Below are positions 1-5,399 of a stretch of 6,331 nucleotides of DNA, piece by piece. A model generated the notes under the pieces. It did not search any database. It worked only from the letters and a program-made list of their open reading frames with translations, and was not told where the DNA came from. Numbering within the stretch: the first letter of the stretch is position 1; each line of letters opens with the position of its first letter. Source of the DNA: Anaerolineales bacterium (GTDB lineage: Bacteria > Chloroflexota > Anaerolineae > Anaerolineales > DRMV01); assembly GCA_026985785.1 (NCBI GenBank), contig JALSPT010000253.1, positions 1 through 6,331 on the forward strand. Direction: 5' to 3'. The translations under genes were made by a program, and so were the position numbers.

Positions 1-479
1 TTGCCATCGACCCACACCTCCCGCCGGTCGAAATCAATCTTCAGGCGGTCATCCACCTCGATGACGCCATGCAAGGAACCACGCACCGCCTCCGTCCGCC
101 GCAACACCGCCCGAATCCGGCTGACCAGTTCTCGCATACTGAACGGCTTGGTAATGTAATCATCCGCGCCCAGTTCCAAACCACGCACAATATCTTCCTC
201 TTCCCCTTTTGCGGTCAGCATGATGACCGGCACCTCGCTCACCTCGCGCAGCATTTTGAGCACCTCGAACCCATCGCGGTCGGGCATCATCACATCCAAC
301 AACACTAAATCGGGAAAGCCCTCGCGCACCTGGTCCAGCGCCTCACGGCCATTGGCGGCTTCGAGCACCTCGAAACCATCGTATTCCAGGTTCAAACGGA
401 TGAACCGCCGCATCCGGTCTTCGTCATCCACAACCAAAACGCGGTAGGGGCGCTTTTGCGCTTCTTGAGAAGATGCCAT
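1..479 (-). CDS. OmpR/PhoB-family response regulator, C-terminus cut by window edge
   Basis: This is the N-terminal 159 residues of a two-component response regulator, a cytoplasmic transcription factor activated by aspartate phosphorylation. The receiver domain spans about residues 12-128. It has the acidic pair D18/D19 in VLVVDDE, the phospho-acceptor D62 in LLDVMMPDRDG, the switch Thr T89 in VIMLTAKG, and the conserved K111 in DDYITKPFS. After a short linker, residues 139-159 (LKIDFDRREVWVDG) match the opening strands of an OmpR/PhoB winged helix, so the DNA-binding half lies beyond position 1. The ATG at 479 is preceded by GGAG (486-489) with six-base spacing, 14 bases after the stop of the 78-residue gene. 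It is the last gene visible in the run. No histidine kinase is seen in the window; one may follow to the left. The family assignment is firm, but target genes and partner are unknown. Confidence 0.95.
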   Translation of the reverse strand, partial: MASSQEAQKRPYRVLVVDDEDRMRRFIRLNLEYDGFEVLEAANGREALDQVREGFPDLVLLDVMMPDRDGFEVLKMLREVSEVPVIMLTAKGEEEDIVRGLELGADDYITKPFSMRELVSRIRAVLRRTEAVRGSLHGVIEVDDRLKIDFDRREVWVDG

Positions 480-493
480 CGTGTTCTCCGTGG

Positions 494-730
494 TCAATCG
501 CGCACGAAACCGATAATTTCTTCCTCGGTCGTGGGCATGACTTCGATAATGGTCACCCGGCTAAGGGGAATGATCACCGTGGTGACCTCCGGCTCCAGGT
601 AATGGATATCCTTGCCGTCGCGGCGGCGAGGGTTTTTGACGATCAGCATGGTATCCTGCGGGCCAGGCAGGTCGTCCACCTCGCAGGCAATCGGCTCTTC
701 GTTGGGGATGTGCAAGATCAAGGTGAGCAT
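494..730 (-). CDS. Conserved-looking small protein of unknown function (78 aa)
   Basis: I do not recognise a named family. The 78-residue product has no signal peptide, membrane segment or cysteine cluster motif (only one Cys, C15), so it should be cytoplasmic. It alternates hydrophobic strands (LTLILHIP at 2-9, DTMLIVKNP at 26-34, TTVIIPLSRVTIIEVMP at 50-66) with a basic, polar turn (NPRRRDGKD, 33-41) and an acidic end (TTEEEIIGFVRD, 67-78). This suggests a small beta-barrel or beta-sandwich. The ATG at 730 follows AGAGG (737-741) with a six-base gap. The gene lies 15 bases after the FHA gene and 14 bases before the response regulator. Its codon use resembles its neighbours, and its tight packing supports a real gene. 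Its place between the phospho-reader and the response regulator hints at an adaptor role, but that is only inference. Confidence 0.85.
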   Translation of the reverse strand: MLTLILHIPNEEPIACEVDDLPGPQDTMLIVKNPRRRDGKDIHYLEPEVTTVIIPLSRVTIIEVMPTTEEEIIGFVRD

Positions 731-745
731 GGAGAACCTCTGCGG

Positions 746-1249
746 TTAGGGATTTTGGATGAGCACCTGAAATACCAGTTTACCCAAAGCGACCATGTCG
801 CCATGCTGAAGGGGATGGGGGGTGTTGGGGAGGAGTTTGATGCCGTTGACACGCGTGCCGTTGGAGGAGCCCATATCGGTGAGCAGCAGCCGTCCGCGTT
901 CGTCAAGGCGGAGGGTGGCATGCAAACGCGACACACCCTGCTCATAAGCATGATAAGGGGTCAGGTCCACGTCCGGCACCACCGCCTGCCCCGCGGCCAG
1001 ACGTCCCAACGTCCATTCGGTGCCTTCGTCAAGAAAAATCCGCTGCCCACTCTCGACCAGATAAAGCACGACTCGCGCCTGTCCCTCCCGCTGGTCGGCG
1101 TGGGTGAGTTCTTCACCCGGCAACCACATCTCGCCTTCGACTGTCAGATTTTGCGTCGTCCCTTGGGTGCCAAACAACGGCGCGCCGCACTCGCTACAAT
1201 AGAGCGCACCATCGTACTCTTCGTGATGGCAAACCGGACAGCGAATCAT
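746..1249 (-). CDS. Zinc-ribbon plus FHA domain protein (phospho-threonine reader)
   Basis: This 167-residue cytoplasmic protein begins with a zinc ribbon, CPVC at 4-7 and CSEC at 18-21, four cysteines that would hold one zinc. A linker of about 35 residues leads to an FHA domain (about 60-163). The FHA domain shows its usual signature: LGR at 81-83, SRLHATL at 107-113, GSSNGTRVNG at 127-136 and HGD at 149-151. FHA domains bind phospho-threonine peptides, so the natural ligand could be the kinase of this operon or one of its substrates. The chosen ATG at 1249 overlaps the stop of the J-VWA gene as ATGA and has GGAG (1257-1260) seven bases upstream. The same frame is open upstream to about 1687, but that part is antisense-like noise within the J-VWA gene and lacks the family's N-terminus. 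The overlap predicts translational coupling with the J-VWA protein. Confidence 0.93.
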   Translation of the reverse strand: MIRCPVCHHEEYDGALYCSECGAPLFGTQGTTQNLTVEGEMWLPGEELTHADQREGQARVVLYLVESGQRIFLDEGTEWTLGRLAAGQAVVPDVDLTPYHAYEQGVSRLHATLRLDERGRLLLTDMGSSNGTRVNGIKLLPNTPHPLQHGDMVALGKLVFQVLIQNP

Positions 1250-2712
1250 CGGGAGGCTCCTCTCTTCGAAGATGGCGGCGTGATCAGTGCCCGAGTACCA
1301 AACCGGAGGGCTTTTTCCCCTTCGTCGGAAAGGTGATGCGTTCTGCGCACGCGGCCGACCTCCTGGCGCACCGTCGCCGCGAGTTGGGGTTGCCCGGCGG
1401 TCAACAAACGGCTGGCCAATTGCTCCAGGCGGCGGGTGGCCTGCGCGATACGCCCGGCCTGGACGTCTTGCTGGGCTTTTTCCTGCATTCGGTACAACGT
1501 CAGTTGCCCCATCGCCGTAATGATCGCCGGCGGCGGGCTGCTCAAGTCGGCCTCCTTGGCCAGTGGAAGAGCCAAAGCCACGGACTTTTGCCATGTGGGT
1601 GGCTGGCGAAGCGGCAAGCGGGCCCGCAACACACCATCCAAAATCTGTTGCTCGGGGGCTTCCAAATCCTGTGGGCGGACGAGCCACTCCATCACGACCT
1701 GAAGTTTGTCCCCGCGCGGCACGTGCCCCAACACCAGATGGGATTCCACCGTAAGGGGTGCGGCATCGGGGGCAAGGCGAAACGCGTACTGCAACGTCGC
1801 GCCAGGCTGTTCATGCCACGCCAGGGTGACCTGCTCGGCCAGCCGCTGCCCCATCCCGCGAAAGTGCGTTTCCAAAAACGCTTCGATGTGGCGGGATGAA
1901 GTGATGAGGTGGGTGCTTCCGCCGGTGGCTGCCGTCAGGCGGTCGAGGAATTCGGCGTTCCACTTATGACCAATACCCACGCCGGTGATCACAATCCCTT
2001 GTCCGCGCGCCTGGACCGCCAATTTGTAACACTTGTCCTCGTCGCCGTAGGTGTGGCCATCCGTCACGAGGATAATCTCATTGAGATAATCAGGGCTGTA
2101 GAAGCGGCCAACCTGACGATAGGCCACCTGCAAGCCTTGAAAGATTTCCGTGCCGCCGGAGGCGGTAATGGCAGCAACCTGCTTTTTGAGATAGTCTTTG
2201 TCTTGCCCTCGGGTGGCCGGGACAACGACTTCCGCCCGGTCGTTGAAGGTGACCACAGAGAAAATGTCGTCCGGGCGCAACTCATCGATCAACATACTGG
2301 CCGCCCGCTTGACGGCAGCCAACCGCTCGCCACTCATGGAAGTCGAGCGGTCAAGCGCCAGGCAGAGGTTAAAAGGAGGACGCTGGGCAGCCATTTCCTC
2401 TTCGGCGTTGGGCGTGACGGTGAGAAGCACATACACCAGTTGCGGCTCCTGCACCCGCAACAAGTTCTTGCGGCTGGCCAGCAGCGAGAGCGTGAGCGGG
2501 TCCTTGGGCAGCGTTTTGTCGTACTCCGCTCGCTTGAGCGGGTCGGAAAGCACCTCGTAGGCCGCCTGAATCTGGAGGAATTTTTCGTGGGACGCAGGGT
2601 CGGGGGCGACGTCGGGGTGATAGCGCCGCACCAGCCGAAAATAGGCTTGCTTGATTTCGTTTGGCGTGGCCTCTGGCGATACGCCCAAAATCTCGTAATA
2701 GTTCTCGCCCAT
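1246..2712 (-). CDS. J-domain / von Willebrand factor A fusion protein
   Basis: The 488-residue protein opens with a complete J domain (about 4-67): YYEILGV at 5-11, the catalytic HPD at 32-34, and the AAYEVLSDPLKRAEYD helix at 50-65. J domains stimulate the ATPase of DnaK/Hsp70, and the intact HPD predicts activity. No DnaJ-type Gly/Phe region or zinc centre follows. Instead, after a strand-rich lead-in (73-112), a VWA domain runs from about 114 to 290. Its metal-binding MIDAS set is intact: DRSTS at 121-125, T188 in GGTEI, and D218 in VTDG. The last 200 residues look like a beta-rich segment followed by a helical tail (about 395-457), ending in a basic SSKRGASR. There is no signal peptide or membrane segment, so it is cytoplasmic. 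The ATG at 2712 has GAGG (2719-2722) six bases upstream, 20 bases after the PP2C gene. A scaffold or chaperone-recruiting role is inferred. Confidence 0.93.
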   Translation of the reverse strand: MGENYYEILGVSPEATPNEIKQAYFRLVRRYHPDVAPDPASHEKFLQIQAAYEVLSDPLKRAEYDKTLPKDPLTLSLLASRKNLLRVQEPQLVYVLLTVTPNAEEEMAAQRPPFNLCLALDRSTSMSGERLAAVKRAASMLIDELRPDDIFSVVTFNDRAEVVVPATRGQDKDYLKKQVAAITASGGTEIFQGLQVAYRQVGRFYSPDYLNEIILVTDGHTYGDEDKCYKLAVQARGQGIVITGVGIGHKWNAEFLDRLTAATGGSTHLITSSRHIEAFLETHFRGMGQRLAEQVTLAWHEQPGATLQYAFRLAPDAAPLTVESHLVLGHVPRGDKLQVVMEWLVRPQDLEAPEQQILDGVLRARLPLRQPPTWQKSVALALPLAKEADLSSPPPAIITAMGQLTLYRMQEKAQQDVQAGRIAQATRRLEQLASRLLTAGQPQLAATVRQEVGRVRRTHHLSDEGEKALRFGTRALITPPSSKRGASR

Positions 2713-2732
2713 CGGCTACCTCGTCGTCCCGT

Positions 2733-3815
2733 TTACCCGCGCTGACCACCAAAACGCACCAAGATGACGGAAATGTTGTCCGGGCCACCGCCCGCGTTGG
2801 CCGCGCGCACCAGTTGCTGGCATGCTTCGGCAGGTGAAGGCGTGGCGGTGACCAAGCGGAACAGTTCCTCCTCCGGCACCACGCCCCACAACCCGTCCGA
2901 ACAGAGCATCAGATAACCATCTTGCGGCGCGGAAGTGATGAAAACATCAGGCTCGAAGGGTTCAGCCTGCCCCAAAGCCCGGTAAAGGACGTTGCGCTGC
3001 GGGTGGACGGCGGCTTCGTCAGGCGTCAACTGCCCCAGTTCCTCCAGGCGCTTCACCAGCGAATGGTCCCGCGTCAGCACCTCCATCCGCCCATCGGGAT
3101 GGATGGCGTAAGCCCGGCTGTCGCCGACGTGGGCGATGGTCACCTGCCCGTTGAGCAACAGCGCCGCGGTGATGGTCGTCCCTCCGCCCGGCGCTTTTTC
3201 TACCACCGCCCGATGCGCGCGCCGTACGGCCTCGTGCATCAGTTCGATCAATGCATCTTCCGGCACGCGGGGCTCGGCTTGGAAAAGCGGATGATGGACG
3301 GCATCCATCAGATATTGCGCCAGCGCCCGCGCCGCCACCTCGGACGCCACTTCGCCATGCTGATGCCCCCCCATGCCATCGGCCACCACGAACAAACCAA
3401 ACAACAGGTCGCGCCCGTTGGCGCTCAGGTTCGAGACGGTCGCATAGATGGCGTCTTCATTGTGGTCGCGCTGCAGCCCTACATCGTAGCCCAGACCAAC
3501 GCTCACCTGCTCGGGACGGAGGGGTATGGCGGCTTTTTGCAGCAGTTCTTCCACTTCCCCCTCCTCCAGCGGGCGCGTGCCGACAATACCCACCATCTCC
3601 TCTTCACGAAGAGGGATGGTATCCGGCTCAGACACAGCAGGCGGGCGCCCCCCCTCGGTATCTTGCGCCGACGCGTCGGGCGCTGTAGCCGCCGGAGGAG
3701 GCGTTGCCCCCGCGCTCATCTCATCCGCCGAAGGAACACTCGGCGGCTCAGCAACCCCAGCCCGCTGAAGCCAGGTGATGACCTTCCCAATCAAAGATGA
3801 AAATCGCACGCCCAT
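2733..3815 (-). CDS. PP2C-family Ser/Thr protein phosphatase with disordered N-terminal arm
   Basis: This 360-residue cytoplasmic phosphatase would remove phosphates placed by the operon's kinase. The PP2C catalytic domain (about 106-356) keeps all the metal-centre motifs: RDHNED at 116-121, VVADGMGGH at 143-151 (D146), GGTTI at 211-215, GDSRAY at 231-236, LTRDHS at 247-252, CSDGLW at 305-310 (D307) and GPDNIS at 344-349 (D346). The roughly 105 residues before it are unusual. They comprise a possible amphipathic helix (residues 4-20), a Pro/Ala/Thr-rich stretch (22-64) and an acidic helix around 82-94. The start is ambiguous. AAGGAG (3816-3821) touches the ATG at 3815 with no spacing, whereas the GTG at 3809 (residue 3) sits at an ideal six bases, so the true product may be 358 residues. 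The frame is open upstream to 3941, but that would overlap the lipoprotein gene by about 100 bases. Confidence 0.95.
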   Translation of the reverse strand: MGVRFSSLIGKVITWLQRAGVAEPPSVPSADEMSAGATPPPAATAPDASAQDTEGGRPPAVSEPDTIPLREEEMVGIVGTRPLEEGEVEELLQKAAIPLRPEQVSVGLGYDVGLQRDHNEDAIYATVSNLSANGRDLLFGLFVVADGMGGHQHGEVASEVAARALAQYLMDAVHHPLFQAEPRVPEDALIELMHEAVRRAHRAVVEKAPGGGTTITAALLLNGQVTIAHVGDSRAYAIHPDGRMEVLTRDHSLVKRLEELGQLTPDEAAVHPQRNVLYRALGQAEPFEPDVFITSAPQDGYLMLCSDGLWGVVPEEELFRLVTATPSPAEACQQLVRAANAGGGPDNISVILVRFGGQRG

Positions 3816-3821
3816 CTCCTT
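3816..3821 (-). promoter_or_regulatory. Ribosome binding site of the PP2C gene (start-deciding)
   Basis: AAGGAG directly abuts the ATG at 3815, which is too close for normal initiation. It lies six bases before an in-frame GTG at 3809, the same spacing as in the lipoprotein gene. A weaker TAGGA further upstream lies eight bases before the ATG and could serve it. Either start changes the protein by only two residues. Confidence 0.65.
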
Positions 3822-3832
3822 GGTCCTACGCT

Positions 3833-3847
3833 GCGTTGATTCAACGC
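3833..3847. repeat. 15-bp palindrome at the lipoprotein/PP2C junction
   Basis: The plus strand reads GCGTTGA, a central T, then TCAACGC: seven perfect pairs around one base. It overlaps the lipoprotein stop codon (TGA, 3841-3843) and ends 18 bases before the PP2C start. A one-base loop cannot form a normal RNA hairpin, so if functional it is more likely a protein-binding site. No T-run follows, so it is not an intrinsic terminator. Confidence 0.35.
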
Positions 3848-4386
3848 CGAATTGTTTGATTTCCCTGCTGGCAATAGTCAACCCACTCAGTCGGGATATG
3901 TAGGGGATTGACGCGGTCGCACGGCGGCACACCGATCCCAACGTAGGCGATCAACCACACGCTCTCCACCTTGGCAGCAAACCAGGCTGCGCCCATGGTT
4001 TCGCCCACCCGCCGCACCACACCGGTAGCCGTGCCGTCTGGACGAATTTCGCCCACTTCCATCTCGATCTGAGAAGGCGGCCACGCCAGATAAGCAGCCA
4101 AGGCATTACGGATGGCCGTGGTCTCGTCCGGCGTGGGCGTGGGTGGCAAGAGCGGTGTAGGAGCGGCAATGGTGGCTTGCAAAGCCGCGATCTGGGTCGC
4201 CTGAGCCTGAAAAGTGGCTGCGTAGTCGGGGGTAGGGGCCTTCGCGGTCAGGGTAGCCATTTGGGCTGCCACCATAGCCTGCACGGTCGCCTGCGTGTCG
4301 GGCGTCGCGGCTCTCTGACACCCTGCGGCAACCAGCACGAACAACAACAAGGTGGAAACGAGCCACCATCTGAATTGGCGCGCCAT
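3841..4386 (-). CDS. Small lipoprotein with Ala/Thr-rich spacer and C-terminal two-Cys domain
   Basis: The 181-residue product has a lipoprotein signal: basic MARQFR, a hydrophobic core (residues 7-21) and a lipobox VAAGC with the modified Cys at 23. It should sit on the outer face of the cytoplasmic membrane. A spacer (24-87) is rich in Ala, Thr, Gln and Pro. Part of it (31-75, Q/A/T/M-rich) could form a coiled coil, ending in a TPTP-type stretch. The C-terminal domain (88-181) starts with a helix (TTAIRNALAAYL). It then has strands including AAWFAAKVESVWLIAYVG and two cysteines, C156 and C172, spaced as if disulfide-bonded. I recall similar small secreted domains (WLAAKV..., PPC, PxxWVxxC, ending IRR) in Chloroflexota, without a named function. 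AAGGAG (4393-4398) lies six bases before the ATG at 4386 and three before the adjacent ATG at 4389. A further in-frame TTG at 4422 is unlikely. Confidence 0.88.
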   Translation of the reverse strand: MARQFRWWLVSTLLLFVLVAAGCQRAATPDTQATVQAMVAAQMATLTAKAPTPDYAATFQAQATQIAALQATIAAPTPLLPPTPTPDETTAIRNALAAYLAWPPSQIEMEVGEIRPDGTATGVVRRVGETMGAAWFAAKVESVWLIAYVGIGVPPCDRVNPLHIPTEWVDYCQQGNQTIRR

Positions 4387-4436
4387 CATAAACTCCTTGG
4401 TAGAGAGGCGTCTACTGGGCAAAAAAGCGCGCCAAT
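4374..4436. repeat. 10-bp perfect inverted repeat around the lipoprotein start
   Basis: ATTGGCGCGC at 4374-4383 and GCGCGCCAAT at 4427-4436 are perfect reverse complements separated by 43 bases. On the minus-strand transcript the loop holds a TTTTTT run, the AAGGAG ribosome site (4393-4398) and the ATGATG start. The 3' arm begins directly after the second ATG. It could be a translational control hairpin or a binding site for a dimeric regulator; chance cannot be excluded. Confidence 0.5.
4393..4398 (-). promoter_or_regulatory. Ribosome binding site of the lipoprotein gene
   Basis: AAGGAG lies six bases before the ATG at 4386 and three before the ATG at 4389. The spacing favours the second ATG and so a product starting MARQFRWW, which also gives a normal-length signal peptide. 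Confidence 0.8.
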
Positions 4437-4448
4437 GACGTCTCAGCG

Positions 4449-5399
4449 TTAGTCGATGACCACCGCGTACACGCGATGGTCGGCAGAGCCAAAGTAAAGC
4501 ACGGCGTTATGCACCACCGCCGAGCCGGTAATCGGGCCATCGGTGGGGAACTTCCAGAGCAAGCGGCCTTTGGCAAGCGTCAAGGCATACATATACCCGT
4601 CGGCAGAGCCAATGTACACGGTTTCCTGATGGATCAGCGGCGAACCGGGCACCTGGTGCTCGGTTTGAAAGCGCCAAACCTCCCGTCCCCGCTCGGCATC
4701 CACACAATAGACAGCACCATCGGCAGAGCCAAGCACCACATACCGGCCACTTACCGCCGGGGAGGAAACGCTCCCTTTCCCCATCCGAAAACGCCACAAC
4801 ACCCACCCGCTTTCCGCATCCAGGGCATGCAACACGCCGCCCAGGTCGGCAAAATACACCGTTTTGTCGGCCACGATGGGCGAAGAGAGAATGCCTCGCT
4901 TGGCGCGGTAGCGCCATTGCATCTTGCCGCTGAAATCCAAAGCGTAAAAGTCGCCCTCTTCGGTGCCGAAATACACGCGATTTTCACCGGCGAAGGGCGT
5001 GCAGCGCACAGCCGCACCGGCCTCGAAAGCCCACACCCGTCGCCCGCTGGTGGCCTGCACGACGTGCAACCGCCCATCATCGGCACCGAAAAACAGGTAC
5101 CCTTCGGCCATCCGCGGGGAAGAGTATATTGGAGCGCCCACTTCATACTGCCAGATTGGCCGCCCGTGGCGATGTCCCAGGGCGTAAAATGTGCCATCCC
5201 GCGAACCAAAGTAGACGTGGGTTTTGTCGGCCACAGGGCGGGTGACCACCCCATCCCGCGAGGGGTATTTCCAGATCATCGTGCCATCGCCGGCGTCCAA
5301 CGCGTAAAGATTGGTGTCGTAAGAGCCCACATACAATCGCCCTTCGTGCAACAACGGCGTGCCGCGCACCTCGTCTTCGGCTTCGAAGACCCACAACGG
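4449..5399 (-). repeat. Tandem 120-bp coding repeats (propeller blades)
   Basis: The C-terminal half of the kinase gene encodes eight tandem blades. The key tryptophans fall at residues 303, 343, 383, 423, 462, 502, 542 and 582, so spacing is 40 residues (39 once). At the DNA level the ten bases CGGCAGAGCC recur at 4481, 4601 and 4721, exactly 120 bases apart, coding the GSAD part of the last three blades. The other blades have diverged at the DNA level. This is a protein-level repeat inside a gene, not a separate element. Confidence 0.85.

Noticed and set aside
473..1336. Plus-strand open frame of 287 codons
   Set aside because: It runs across three well-supported minus-strand genes and their junctions and has no family motif; a shadow frame.
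1250..1687. N-terminal extension of the FHA protein
   Set aside because: It would lie inside the J-VWA gene; the Pro/Gly/Arg-rich translation looks non-coding, and the ATG at 1249 begins a proper zinc ribbon with a ribosome site.
1909..2745. Plus-strand open frame of 278 codons opposite the J-VWA gene
   Set aside because: The opposite strand has intact J and VWA motifs; this frame has none and is explained by codon bias.
2922..3800. Plus-strand open frame of 292 codons opposite the PP2C gene
   Set aside because: It is rich in His, Arg and Gln in a way typical of antisense GC-rich frames, and the PP2C motifs on the other strand are complete.
3816..3941. Upstream start for the PP2C protein
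   Set aside because: It would overlap the lipoprotein gene by about 100 bases, and the start at 3815 or 3809 has a strong AAGGAG.
4387..4422. Longer lipoprotein from an in-frame TTG at 4422
   Set aside because: There is no ribosome site before it, and the AAGGAG at 4393-4398 would then be coding; the shorter form has a normal signal peptide.
4421..4436. Intrinsic terminator between the kinase and lipoprotein genes (GCGCGC followed by TTTTTT)
   Set aside because: The T-run follows only the 5' arm of the inverted repeat; there is no compact GC hairpin directly before the Ts, so termination is not supported.
4405..4440. Sigma-70-like promoter in the 62-base junction (TTGGCG ... TAGACG)
   Set aside because: The spacing and -10 match are poor and the region is GC-rich; not enough to call a promoter.
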